Position numbers and translations under genes: made by a program
Shown here: piece by piece, positions 49,530 through 58,249 of the stretch
Position numbering within the stretch: position 1 is the stretch's first letter
Layout of the letters: each line of letters begins with the position of its first letter
The notes under the pieces: model-generated
Told to the model about the DNA's origin: nothing
The model's database searches: none
What the model saw: the letters and a program-made list of their open reading frames with translations, nothing else
Assembly: GCA_045579705.1 (NCBI GenBank)
Contig: JAZNMP010000036.1
Location: 8,766-72,765 of the forward strand
Length of the DNA stretch: 64,000 bases
From: Lachnocurva sp045579705
GTDB lineage: Bacteria > Bacillota > Clostridia > Lachnospirales > Lachnospiraceae
Direction: 5' to 3'

Positions 49530-50144
49530 ATGAGTAATATAATTTTAGATAACAAATTTTCAAATAGAACATCCAAGAGAAGAGATTCTCTCGATTTTAA
49601 TCGTAGAAGGAAAAAGATTGATTTTGACAAATGGCAGAGACGTGGAATCTTTATAGTAGAGGTTTTCGCTGTCATTCTTTTTGCGTACTTAATTGTTAAA
49701 TCTATAGGAATCAAAAGTCAGAATTTCGGTGAATCCATGGAGAAAACTATAGCGAGTGGTGATTATGTACTGGTAGATAGATTTATCTACAAGATTAAAT
49801 CTCCAAAGGTTGATGATATTATCATCTTTAAGCCAAAGGATTCAGGTTCTGCTCATTCTATCAAGCGTGTGGTTGGAGTTCCGGGTGATCACATCCTCAT
49901 AAAGGATGGAATCATGTATGTAAATAACCAGGCTAGAGAGGAGAATGCCGGAATAGATCATATTTCTGATCCAGGTCTGGCTGAGAACGAAATCGTTCTA
50001 AAGAAAGATGAGTACTTCGTGCTAGGGGATAATAGAAATAACAGTGAAGATAGCCGATATGACAATATCGGAAATATCTCAAAGAAAGATATAGTAGGTA
50101 AAGTTTGGTTTGATATTTCTTCAGGCCATTTTGGATTATTGTAA
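49530..50144 (+). CDS. lepB: Signal peptidase I (first copy)
   Basis: 204 residues. Membrane Ser/Lys protease that removes signal peptides. A ~37-residue basic cytoplasmic N-terminus precedes one membrane helix (GIFIVEVFAVILFAYLIV). Catalytic S69 (NFGESMEKTIASGDYVL), K112 (HSIKRVVGVPGD), and box E YFVLGDNRNNSEDSRY. No SD precedes ATG 49530, and the promoter places the 5' end of the RNA near the ATG, so it may be leaderless. The longer TTG start at 49494 lies inside that promoter. A second copy follows rbgA. It keeps longer N-terminal basic tail than the second. Confidence 0.92.
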   Translation: MSNIILDNKFSNRTSKRRDSLDFNRRRKKIDFDKWQRRGIFIVEVFAVILFAYLIVKSIGIKSQNFGESMEKTIASGDYVLVDRFIYKIKSPKVDDIIIFKPKDSGSAHSIKRVVGVPGDHILIKDGIMYVNNQAREENAGIDHISDPGLAENEIVLKKDEYFVLGDNRNNSEDSRYDNIGNISKKDIVGKVWFDISSGHFGLL

Positions 50145-50152
50145 GAGGTTAT

Positions 50153-51016
50153 ATGGAATTTGAATGGTATCCTGGGCACATGGAAAAAGCCCGTCGAAAT
50201 ATAGTAGAGGATTTAAAGCTTGTAGATTTGATTATTGAAATCATCGACTCTAGAATCCCTTATTCTAGCTCGAATCCTACACTTAATGAGCTTACAAAGA
50301 ATAAAAAGAAGCTTATCGTAATGAGCAAGATTGATTTGGCTGATCCTGCAGTTACAGATAAGTGGATTGAGTATTATAAAGAGTCAAATATAGCTTATTT
50401 ACCTATTAATGCTTTGAAAAAAGATGCTAGAAAGCTGATTGTAAATGCATCTAAGGAAGCATGCAAGGAGAAGATTGAAAGAGATAGAAGACGTGGACTT
50501 AGAAATCGTAAGATCAAGGCGATGATCATCGGTATTCCGAACGTAGGCAAGTCTACGCTTATCAATACTTTGGCAGGAAAAGCCAGCGCAAAAACTGGAA
50601 ATAAGCCTGGTGTAACACGAGGCAAACAGTGGATTCATGCAAGTAATGAAATCGATTTCCTGGACACTCCAGGTGTACTCTGGCCTAAGTTTGACAGACA
50701 TGAAATCGGTGAGAATCTGGCTATCACAGGTGCTATTAGAAATGAGCTTATTCCTTTCGAAGAGCTTGGAGAGATTCTAATAGAGAAGTTGAAAGACAGA
50801 TATCCGGGTCTCATTGAGAAGCGTTATAGCATTTCAGAGGAACTTTCTCCTAGAGAAATGTATGAAGCCATCGCTTTAAACAGAGGATATCTGAAGAAAG
50901 AAGGCGTTGCAGATACTCTTAAGGCTGCAGAAATTCTAATTCAGGATTACAGAACTGGAAAATTCGGAAGAGTATCTCTTGAACTACCAGAAGATTATAT
51001 GGATGATGGAGAATAG
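50153..51016 (+). CDS. rbgA: Ribosome biogenesis GTPase RbgA (YlqF)
   Basis: 287 residues. Circularly permuted GTPase needed for 50S assembly. N-terminal MEFEWYPGHMEKARRNIVED, G4 motif MSKIDLAD comes before G1 (IIGIPNVGKSTLINTLAGKA) and G3 (FLDTPGVLWPK), the expected permuted order. C-terminal ANTAR-like domain. Located between two signal peptidase genes; rbgA next to rnhB is standard in Bacillota. Confidence 0.96.
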   Translation: MEFEWYPGHMEKARRNIVEDLKLVDLIIEIIDSRIPYSSSNPTLNELTKNKKKLIVMSKIDLADPAVTDKWIEYYKESNIAYLPINALKKDARKLIVNASKEACKEKIERDRRRGLRNRKIKAMIIGIPNVGKSTLINTLAGKASAKTGNKPGVTRGKQWIHASNEIDFLDTPGVLWPKFDRHEIGENLAITGAIRNELIPFEELGEILIEKLKDRYPGLIEKRYSISEELSPREMYEAIALNRGYLKKEGVADTLKAAEILIQDYRTGKFGRVSLELPEDYMDDGE

Positions 51017-51018
51017 AC

Positions 51019-51591
51019 ATGACTATTGAAGAAGAACTTGAGAAGAGAGAAAGAAATAAACGTGATGGCATAGAACTGATTCTGTATATCATCTGTCTCG
51101 TTGCAATCAGCTTCTTAATCGTCACTTTCGTCGGACAGAGAACTGTAGTAAATGGTTCATCTATGAATAACACTCTTCATGATGGAGATAATTTGATTAT
51201 AGACAAGATTTCTTACAGATTTACTGATCCTAAACGTTTTGACATCGTCGTATTTCCTAGTCCTGAAGACGAAGATACTTATTATATTAAGCGTATTATT
51301 GGCCTTCCTGGAGAAGAAGTGTTTATAGATACTGATGGAAGTATTTACATAAACGGTGAGAAACTCGAAGAAAACTATGGTAAAGATGTGATTATGGATC
51401 CGGGAAGAGCTGGAAATACAGTTTTGCTCGGTGATGATGAATATTTCGTGATGGGTGATAATAGAAATAACAGTAAAGATTCCCGTTTCGATGATGTAGG
51501 AAATATCCACCGTAAAGATTTCATAGGACGAGCTTGGCTACTGATTTATCCGTTTAACAAATTTGAAAGTTTAATACCTAGTAGAGATTAA
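51019..51591 (+). CDS. lepB: Signal peptidase I (second copy)
   Basis: 190 residues. One N-terminal membrane helix (IELILYIICLVAISFLIVTF), catalytic S48 (NGSSMNNTLHDGDNLI) and K91 (YYIKRIIGLPGEE), and box E EYFVMGDNRNNSKDSRFD. SD GGAG sits at the end of rbgA. It has a shorter cytoplasmic tail than the first copy and differs throughout, so the two are old paralogues and may have separate substrate preferences. It runs two bases into rnhB. Confidence 0.93.
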   Translation: MTIEEELEKRERNKRDGIELILYIICLVAISFLIVTFVGQRTVVNGSSMNNTLHDGDNLIIDKISYRFTDPKRFDIVVFPSPEDEDTYYIKRIIGLPGEEVFIDTDGSIYINGEKLEENYGKDVIMDPGRAGNTVLLGDDEYFVMGDNRNNSKDSRFDDVGNIHRKDFIGRAWLLIYPFNKFESLIPSRD

Positions 51592-51592
51592 T

Positions 51593-52234
51593 ATGACAAA
51601 GCAAGAAAGACTTGAAAGAGAAATAGAGCGTACAAAAGCAGCTCATGAATTTGATAGAGAATTTATTGAAAAATACGATTTAGTATGTGGAATAGACGAA
51701 GTAGGTAGAGGTCCTCTGGCTGGACCTGTTGTAACTGCTGCAGTTATCCTTCCAAAGGATTGTGATATTCTGTATATAAACGATTCAAAGAAGCTCTCAG
51801 AGAAGAAACGAAAGGAAGTTTCTAAGCAGATTTTGGAAAAAGCTGTTGCTGTAGGCTTTGGTATCGCTGACGAAGAGACGATAGATAAAGTAAATATACT
51901 AAATGCTACAAAGATGGCTATGAGAGAAGCTGTAGCAAATTTAGATCCTAAACCTAATTTTGCTCTCGTAGACGCTGTTTATATCGAAGATTTAGGTATA
52001 GAACAGCAGGGCTTTGTTAAAGGTGATGCGAAGTCTATGTCTATTGCGGCTGCTAGTATAGTTGCGAAAGTAAAGAGAGATACATTCATGGAAGAAATGG
52101 ATGAAAAATATCCTGAGTATGGATTCAAGTCAAACAAAGGATATGGAACTAAAGCTCATATGGATGCTTTGAGAGAATATGGACCTTGTCCTATTCATAG
52201 ATTATCTTTCTTGAAGTTTTTGAAAGAAGAATAA
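51593..52234 (+). CDS. rnhB: Ribonuclease HII
   Basis: 213 residues. Nicks RNA in RNA-DNA hybrids and at single misincorporated ribonucleotides. Motif DLVCGIDEVGRGPLAGPVVT, then KDCDILYINDSKKLSEKKR, and the C-terminal EMDEKYPEYGFKSNKGYGTK. All acidic catalytic residues visible. Start follows lepB by one base. Confidence 0.97.
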   Translation: MTKQERLEREIERTKAAHEFDREFIEKYDLVCGIDEVGRGPLAGPVVTAAVILPKDCDILYINDSKKLSEKKRKEVSKQILEKAVAVGFGIADEETIDKVNILNATKMAMREAVANLDPKPNFALVDAVYIEDLGIEQQGFVKGDAKSMSIAAASIVAKVKRDTFMEEMDEKYPEYGFKSNKGYGTKAHMDALREYGPCPIHRLSFLKFLKEE

Positions 52235-52247
52235 ACGGGGCTAAATT

Positions 52248-54035
52248 ATGCAGATTCAGGATATTATCGGACAGCTTGGAACCTATGTTTCCAGCCAGAA
52301 AGGTTCAAATCAAATAAAGAAGGAAGAAAGTGTTTCTACTGTTCGAAATTCTGATGCCCTTTCTAAGGGTGAAATCTTTGAGGGCAATATTTCTTCGGTT
52401 AAAGGAGACAAAGTTATCCTGTCCCTTCCAAACGGGCAGAGTATGACCGCGAGACTTCAGGGAAATTTCAACCTCGTAGAAGGTGAATCGGTATTCTTCC
52501 AGGTTAAATCAAATGATGGGGAAACCATCGAAATAACACCACTTCAGAACGGGATTTTAAACAATCCTATCTTACTAAATGCGCTTGCAGAGAGTTCTCT
52601 GCCGCAGACAGCGAGAAATATCGAACTCGTAAACAATCTCATGCAACATTCACAGCCTATAAACTCCGAGAATCTCGGTAGAATGGGCAGACTCATCGCT
52701 CAAAATCCAGATGTTCCAGTAGAGACTTTAGTAAAAATGGATCGATTTGGTTTAGAGGCAACGCCAGAAAATATTGATAATTTTATAAGGTTTGAGGAGA
52801 ATTCAAATGCGATTCTCGAGGAAGTGGATCGTTTCGTCATGGAGCTTGCTGACAATCTTGAAAGTATGAATCTTCCAAAGCAAGACATGCTTGCTTTACA
52901 GCAGGCGATTATAGATGCAGCTGATTATAATCTCGATGAGTTTACGAATGAAAGATTAGGTTTAACGACTGAATCTAGTGTGCCTACAGAGGAGGCTGCT
53001 GAGATACCTGTTGATGGAAAGACAGTAGCAGTTTTTGCAGAAGAGGAAACTCTCGCTTTGACAAATCGGTTAGATACTGAAGCTTTGAAGATTGCTAATC
53101 AGACACAGCCTGAAGAGACTCAAATTATAAAAAATCAGCCGGTTGAATCTCATATTTCAGAAGGACAGGCTGTAGAAATTACTCAGCATGAAGAAGCCGA
53201 AGGGCCGATAGCAGAGAAAAACTATACAAAGGATTTAACTTCAGAGCTTACTAAACTAGAAGGATTCAAGGAAGCTAATCCAACACTCTTTGATGATAAG
53301 GGAAATATTAGTCCTTCTGTTTCGGAAAAAGAAATCCTTACGAAGATTAACGATTTCCTGAAAGCGAATCCGGAAATAAGCAGAGAAGCGTTAAAGGATA
53401 TTTTTTCCGGAAAAGGATATAGAGAAGCGTTCAAAACTATGCTCGAGCAGGAATGGATGCTTAAGCCTGAAGAAGTAGGAAAGAAAGATGCTGTTAAGGA
53501 GCTCTATGAGAGGCTGGAGAGCCAACTCTCGAATATTGATAAGGTTGCAAAAGCTCTTTCCAGTGAGAATAATCCTATATCGAATACGATAAAGAATGTT
53601 CAGAGTAATGTAGACTTCATGAACCAGATGAATCAGTTGTACTCATATATTCAGATACCGCTGAAGATGATGAATCAGAGTGCGACAGGTGATTTGTACG
53701 TGTACCAGAATCGTAAAAAGGGAAATAATGCAAGTGACGATTTATCGGCTTTTTTGCATCTGTCGCTTACGAATTTGGGAAATACGGATATTGCAGTTAC
53801 GATGCACCAGAAGCAGGTCGGCATCAGGTTTTATATGGAAGATGAGGATGCATTTAAGCTAATAAATGATAATATCCATATTTTGGATGAGAAATTAACT
53901 GCTAAAGGTTATATTTCAAATATTTCTGTTTCTGAGACGAAGGCGGAGGAGAACTTCGTTGAGAAGTTGCTGGAAACAGAAAGTGTAGGGGCTAATCAGA
54001 AGATAAAGAGGTATTCATTTGACGTTCGGGCGTAG
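52248..54035 (+). CDS. FliK-like (hook-length control type) protein
   Basis: 595 residues, no signal peptide or membrane helix. A long, Glu/Asn-rich N-terminal and middle part (including an early beta-like segment ISSVKGDKVILSLPNGQS) ends in a C-terminal domain resembling the Flg_hook region of FliK: IQIPLKMMNQSATGDLYVYQ, LHLSLTNLGNTDIAVTMHQK, VGIRFYMEDEDAFKLINDN. Bacillus carries a comparable gene (ylqG) in this place. It may work with the FlhB-like protein at 54405. True hook control would need the flagellar operon, which is absent here. It overlaps yraN by 17 bases. Confidence 0.65.
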   Translation: MQIQDIIGQLGTYVSSQKGSNQIKKEESVSTVRNSDALSKGEIFEGNISSVKGDKVILSLPNGQSMTARLQGNFNLVEGESVFFQVKSNDGETIEITPLQNGILNNPILLNALAESSLPQTARNIELVNNLMQHSQPINSENLGRMGRLIAQNPDVPVETLVKMDRFGLEATPENIDNFIRFEENSNAILEEVDRFVMELADNLESMNLPKQDMLALQQAIIDAADYNLDEFTNERLGLTTESSVPTEEAAEIPVDGKTVAVFAEEETLALTNRLDTEALKIANQTQPEETQIIKNQPVESHISEGQAVEITQHEEAEGPIAEKNYTKDLTSELTKLEGFKEANPTLFDDKGNISPSVSEKEILTKINDFLKANPEISREALKDIFSGKGYREAFKTMLEQEWMLKPEEVGKKDAVKELYERLESQLSNIDKVAKALSSENNPISNTIKNVQSNVDFMNQMNQLYSYIQIPLKMMNQSATGDLYVYQNRKKGNNASDDLSAFLHLSLTNLGNTDIAVTMHQKQVGIRFYMEDEDAFKLINDNIHILDEKLTAKGYISNISVSETKAEENFVEKLLETESVGANQKIKRYSFDVRA

Positions 54036-54387
54036 TATACGTAATAAAGGGGCTTATTATGAACAAATTGCTGCAGCATATCTGTCTAAATGTTTAGGAT
54101 ATGATATACTAGAACTTAATTTTAAAAGTCGTTTTGGTGAAATCGATATTATCGCGAAAGATGGCGAATACCTGGTGTTTGTCGAGGTTAAATATCGTGA
54201 TAATTCGCAACATGGCATGCCTGAAGAATTCTGTGATTTAAAAAAACAGCGAAAAATAGTTTCTTCTGCACGTGTATTTATGTTAAAATCCCATAGCGAC
54301 TTAGATGTTCCAATCCGCTTTGATGTGGTTTCCATATTAGGGGACAAGATTAAAGTGATTAAAGACGCTTTTTGGAGTTCTATTTAA
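54019..54387 (+). CDS. UPF0102 (YraN) endonuclease-like protein
   Basis: 122 residues. YraN family with a Holliday-junction-resolvase-like PD-(D/E)xK core: EQIAAAYLSKCLGYDILELN, FGEIDIIAKDGEYLVFVEVKYRD. The Asp, Glu and Lys of the nuclease motif are present. The start is TTG 54019, with AGAGG seven bases upstream; no ATG of suitable position exists in frame. Its role in the cell is still unclear, possibly DNA uptake or repair. Confidence 0.88.
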   Translation: MTFGRSIRNKGAYYEQIAAAYLSKCLGYDILELNFKSRFGEIDIIAKDGEYLVFVEVKYRDNSQHGMPEEFCDLKKQRKIVSSARVFMLKSHSDLDVPIRFDVVSILGDKIKVIKDAFWSSI

Positions 54388-54404
54388 CAGATTGGAGTAT
54401 TAAA

Positions 54405-54689
54405 GTGCCAGAAGAATTTGACAAAAACAAAACTGCCGTTGCGCTTTCATATGATGCGGGCGATGATGCGCCGCGCATATTGGCGTCTGGTAAAGGTAGA
54501 GTGGCTGAAAGGATTATAGAGGAAGCAAAGAAGAATGATGTTCCTTTTTACAAGGACGATTCTCTTGCTGAAACCCTTTCAAAGCTTGAGATTGGAGATG
54601 CTATTCCGCCAGAACTATATGAGGTGGTTGCTGAGATCCTCGTATTCGTCGATGGAGTAGATAAGCTCAAATCTAAAATGGGAAGATAG
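54405..54689 (+). CDS. FlhB-like C-terminal domain protein (YlqH type)
   Basis: 94 residues corresponding only to the cytoplasmic FlhB_C/EscU domain: KTAVALSYDAGDDAPRILAS, GRVAERIIEEAKKNDVPFYK, LAETLSKLEIGDAIPPELYE, VVAEILVFVDGVDKL. The Asn-Pro-Thr-His autocleavage site is not present. Start GTG 54405 has GGAG seven bases ahead. It stands alone from the membrane part, as in YlqH of Bacillus. With the FliK-like protein upstream it may form a substrate-specificity pair, a hypothesis based on the known FliK-FlhB interaction. Confidence 0.82.
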   Translation: MPEEFDKNKTAVALSYDAGDDAPRILASGKGRVAERIIEEAKKNDVPFYKDDSLAETLSKLEIGDAIPPELYEVVAEILVFVDGVDKLKSKMGR

Positions 54690-54720
54690 TATTTTATAAT
54701 AGAAATGGATTTAAGTAATT

Positions 54721-56046
54721 ATGGCAAAACCTATCGTAGCCATCGTTGGTAGACCTAACGTTGGTAAATCAACTTTGTTCAATGCGCTAGCAGGTGAACG
54801 TATTTCAATCGTAAATGATATGCCAGGTGTTACACGAGACAGAATCTACTGTGATGTTACTTGGCTGGACAAAACTTTTACTTTAATCGATACAGGTGGT
54901 ATCGAACCAGAATCTAATGATTTGATTCTTACAGAGATGAGAAATCAGGCTATGATCGCTATGGAGACAGCTGATGTCATCATGTTTGTTGTTGATATCA
55001 AGTCCGGTCTTACAGATGCGGACAGAGGAGTATGTGATATGCTTCGTCGTACACATAAGCCTGTAGTTCTCGTTGTAAACAAAGTAGATGATTTCAATAA
55101 ATACATGAATGAAGTATATGAATTCTATAATCTTGGAATAGGTGATCCTATTCCTATTTCTGCTACTTCAAAGATCGGTTTCGGTGATATGCTCGAGAGC
55201 TTGGTCTCTGACTTCCCGGATGATGTGAAGAAGGATGACGACGAGGATACTCCAAAGATTGCTATCATCGGTAAGCCAAATGTAGGTAAGTCTTCACTCA
55301 TTAACTATCTTTCAGGTGAGAAGCGTGCTATCGTATCTGATATTGCAGGTACTACTCGTGATGCGATTGATACAAAGGTACGTTATAACAAGAAGGACTA
55401 TATCTTTATCGATACAGCTGGTCTAAGACGTAAGTCAAAGATTAAAGAAGTTCTCGAGAGATACAGTATCATTCGTGCGGTAGCTGCTGTTGAGAAATCA
55501 GATGTAGTTATCATTATGATCGATGGTACAGAAGGTGTCACTGAGCAGGATGCAAAGATCGCCGGTATCGCTCATGAGAGAGGCAAGGGTATCATCATCG
55601 CAGTAAATAAATGGGATGCTGTCGAGAAGAATGATAAGACTATGAAAGAGATGAAGGACAAAATCCACCAGACACTTTCATTTATGCCTTATGCATGTAT
55701 CATCTTCATCTCTGCAAAAACAGGACAGAGAACTGGAAAGATTTTCGATACTATCGATTTGGTTATGGAGAATAACTCCCGAAGAGTTCCTACAGGACTT
55801 CTTAATGAGATTATTGCTGAGGCTACAGCTATGCAGCAGCCTCCTATGGATAAAGGTAAGAGACTTAGAATCTATTATGCGACACAGGTTTCTGTTAAAC
55901 CGCCTACATTTATTCTCTTTGTAAATTACAAGTATCTCATGCATTTCTCATATGTCAGATATTTGGAGAATAGAATCCGTGATGCATTCGGATTTGAAGG
56001 TACTACTTTGCACTTTATTACTAGAGAAAAGGATGGCGACAAATAG
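54721..56046 (+). CDS. der: Ribosome biogenesis GTPase Der (EngA)
   Basis: 441 residues with two tandem G domains: PIVAIVGRPNVGKSTLFNAL ... DTGGIEP, and IAIIGKPNVGKSSLINYLSG ... DTAGLRRKSK, NKWDAVEK, followed by a KH-like C-terminal domain. Required for 50S assembly. No strong SD is visible at the ATG, but the family N-terminus (MAKPIVAIVGRPNVGK) fixes the start. Heads the der-plsY-gpsA group. Confidence 0.98.
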   Translation: MAKPIVAIVGRPNVGKSTLFNALAGERISIVNDMPGVTRDRIYCDVTWLDKTFTLIDTGGIEPESNDLILTEMRNQAMIAMETADVIMFVVDIKSGLTDADRGVCDMLRRTHKPVVLVVNKVDDFNKYMNEVYEFYNLGIGDPIPISATSKIGFGDMLESLVSDFPDDVKKDDDEDTPKIAIIGKPNVGKSSLINYLSGEKRAIVSDIAGTTRDAIDTKVRYNKKDYIFIDTAGLRRKSKIKEVLERYSIIRAVAAVEKSDVVIIMIDGTEGVTEQDAKIAGIAHERGKGIIIAVNKWDAVEKNDKTMKEMKDKIHQTLSFMPYACIIFISAKTGQRTGKIFDTIDLVMENNSRRVPTGLLNEIIAEATAMQQPPMDKGKRLRIYYATQVSVKPPTFILFVNYKYLMHFSYVRYLENRIRDAFGFEGTTLHFITREKDGDK

Positions 56047-56048
56047 TT

Positions 56049-56699
56049 ATGTACAGATTACTCGCGATATTAATCGGATATGTGTTTGGAAACTTTCTGT
56101 TTGGTTTTCTCTATGGAAAGATGCACAATAAAGATATCAGAACTCTGGGTAGCGGAAATGTAGGTACTACAAATACAGTTAGAACTATGGGCGTTCTTCC
56201 GGGTGTACTGACTCTGTTCTTTGATTGTTTTAAAGTAGTATTGGCATATTTCGTTTGTGGCATTATTTTTTCAAAGACAACTGATCTGGGGGCGTCATAT
56301 ATTAAGCTTCTACAGGCTTATGCAGCTTTCGGAGCTGTAATCGGACATGATTTCCCTGCAGTTTTGAAATTTAAGGGCGGAAAAGGAGTTGCTTCAAGCC
56401 TGGGCTTCCTCTGTGTTGTTTTACCAGAAACATTACCTGGAGCTCTCGTATGTTTCGTGCTGGTTGTTTGGTTTACCAGATATGTGTCACTGGGATCTAT
56501 TCTGGCCGCGATAGTGATATTTGTAGAATCATTAATCTTTTATCGTTATGATATGTTTCATTTCGAAGGATTATTCAATACAGAAGTTCTGTTGATTATA
56601 ATCTTCTTAGTTTGTTTGACTATCTTCTTGCATAGATCAAATATTAAGAGACTTGCTTCAGGAAACGAGAATAAATTCAGCTTTCATCCAAACGTATAA
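56049..56699 (+). CDS. plsY: Glycerol-3-phosphate acyltransferase PlsY
   Basis: 216 residues with about five membrane helices. Uses acyl-phosphate from PlsX to acylate glycerol-3-phosphate. Motifs: RTLGSGNVGTTNTVRTMGVL, FGAVIGHDFPAVLKFKGGKG, and a glycine/serine-rich loop VASSLGFLC. Starts two bases after der. Together with PlsX, AcpP and GpsA the window encodes a run of phospholipid-precursor steps. Confidence 0.96.
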   Translation: MYRLLAILIGYVFGNFLFGFLYGKMHNKDIRTLGSGNVGTTNTVRTMGVLPGVLTLFFDCFKVVLAYFVCGIIFSKTTDLGASYIKLLQAYAAFGAVIGHDFPAVLKFKGGKGVASSLGFLCVVLPETLPGALVCFVLVVWFTRYVSLGSILAAIVIFVESLIFYRYDMFHFEGLFNTEVLLIIIFLVCLTIFLHRSNIKRLASGNENKFSFHPNV

Positions 56700-56710
56700 G
56701 GGAGGATAAT

Positions 56711-57721
56711 ATGGCAAATATATCAGTTGTAGGTGCAGGTAGTTGGGGAACAGCGCTTGCGGTATTGTTATGTAAAAACGGACATCAGGTTACACTTTGG
56801 TCTTACAGACAGGACCAGACTGAAGAACTGATTAGAACTAGAAGAAACGAATCCAAACTTCCCGGAGTAGATTTACCGGAGAAACTTAAGTTTACTTCTT
56901 CAATCGAAGAAGCCTGTTTAAATATGGATTTGATAGTATTTGCAGTACCTTCTAAGGCAACTAGAAAGACTGCTGAGAATTTTAAACCATATATTCATAA
57001 TCAGAAGATTATTACTGTAGCAAAAGGTATCGAAGAGGATACACTGATGCTTCAGGGCGAAATTCTTGAAGATGTATTCAAAGGGGAGGCTCAGGTTGGT
57101 GTACTTTCTGGTCCTTCTCATGCAGAGGAAGTAGTACTTCTTCAGCCTACACTCGTAGTTATAGGTTCAAAGGATAGAGATCTCTGTGTATTTGCACAGG
57201 AACTATTTATGAATGATAGCTTTAGAGTTTATATCAGCCCTGATATTCGTGGAATCGAAATCGGTGGTTCTCTTAAGAATGTAATTGCATTAGCTGCAGG
57301 TATGTCTGATGGGTTAGGTTTTGGTGACAATGCTAAAGCTGCGCTTATCACTCGTGGTATTAAAGAAATTTCAAAACTTGCTATAGCTATGGGAGCCAGC
57401 TCTGAAACACTTGCAGGTTTGTCTGGCATCGGTGATTTGATCGTCACATGTCAGAGTAGACATAGTAGAAACCGTAGAGCAGGTGTTCTCATCGGACAGG
57501 GTATGAAGATGAAGGAAGCCATGGATAAAGTTGCCATGATAGTAGAAGGCGTTTATTCAGCAAAGGCTGCAAAGGCGCTCGGGGAAAAATATGGTGTTGA
57601 GCTTCCTATCATTGAAGAAGTTAATCGTGTACTCTTTGAGGATGCGGATCCTAGAGAATCAGTATTGTCTCTGATGACTAGAGATAAGAAGAGCGAGATT
57701 ACAACTCCAGAGTGGGATTAA
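56711..57721 (+). CDS. gpsA: Glycerol-3-phosphate dehydrogenase [NAD(P)+]
   Basis: 336 residues. Makes the glycerol-3-phosphate acylated by PlsY. Rossmann motif ISVVGAGSWGTALAVLLCKN, VAKGIEEDTLMLQGEIL, VLSGPSHAEEVVLLQPT, and IEIGGSLKNVIALAAGMSDG followed by the Lys-containing AALITRGIKEI and TCQSRHSRNRRAGVLI. SD GGGAGG. Forms an operon with plsY and der. Confidence 0.97.
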   Translation: MANISVVGAGSWGTALAVLLCKNGHQVTLWSYRQDQTEELIRTRRNESKLPGVDLPEKLKFTSSIEEACLNMDLIVFAVPSKATRKTAENFKPYIHNQKIITVAKGIEEDTLMLQGEILEDVFKGEAQVGVLSGPSHAEEVVLLQPTLVVIGSKDRDLCVFAQELFMNDSFRVYISPDIRGIEIGGSLKNVIALAAGMSDGLGFGDNAKAALITRGIKEISKLAIAMGASSETLAGLSGIGDLIVTCQSRHSRNRRAGVLIGQGMKMKEAMDKVAMIVEGVYSAKAAKALGEKYGVELPIIEEVNRVLFEDADPRESVLSLMTRDKKSEITTPEWD

Positions 57722-57780
57722 TTCTTTAGATAAAGTTGTGTTAATTTTGAAAATTCGATAAGATAAATGAGGATTTTGAA

Positions 57781-58224
57781 ATGTCAGATAGAGAAACTAT
57801 TCGAATTAAGTATCATTCAGATGAAATCGAGAAGCTTACATACATCGAAGGAAAGTCAGATTGGATCGACCTTCGAGTAAGTTCAGATTATGTTTTGAAA
57901 AAAGGCGACTTCAAGCTTATAGATATGGGTGTATCTATGCAGTTGCCACAGGGTTACGAGATGCTTCTCGTAGCTAGAAGTTCTACTTTTAAGAACTTCG
58001 GTCTCATTCAGACAAATGCAATGGGTGTAATCGATGAAACTTATTGCGGAGATGATGATCATATCATGATGCCAGTATACGCAACACGTGATACAGAGCT
58101 TCATGTTAATGATAGAATATGTCAGTTTAGAATTATTAAACATCAACCTACTATTCATTTTGATGAGGTTGAAAGACTATCTGGTGAATCAAGGGGAGGT
58201 TTTGGTTCAACAGGTGTAAACTAA
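57781..58224 (+). CDS. dut: dUTP diphosphatase (trimeric type)
   Basis: 147 residues, hydrolyses dUTP to dUMP. Five motifs in order: WIDLRVSSDYVL, LLVARSSTFKNFGLIQTN, GVIDETYCGDDDHIM, NDRICQFRIIK, and the C-terminal ESRGGFGSTGVN loop. Together with ung in the window it keeps uracil out of DNA. Some of this group are longer; this is a compact version. A dCTP deaminase alternative is unlikely because the signature Glu region and C-terminal loop are dUTPase type. SD GAGGA is weak. Confidence 0.93.
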   Translation: MSDRETIRIKYHSDEIEKLTYIEGKSDWIDLRVSSDYVLKKGDFKLIDMGVSMQLPQGYEMLLVARSSTFKNFGLIQTNAMGVIDETYCGDDDHIMMPVYATRDTELHVNDRICQFRIIKHQPTIHFDEVERLSGESRGGFGSTGVN

Positions 58225-58249
58225 TCCAATATTTGAAGGGGGCATTGTC

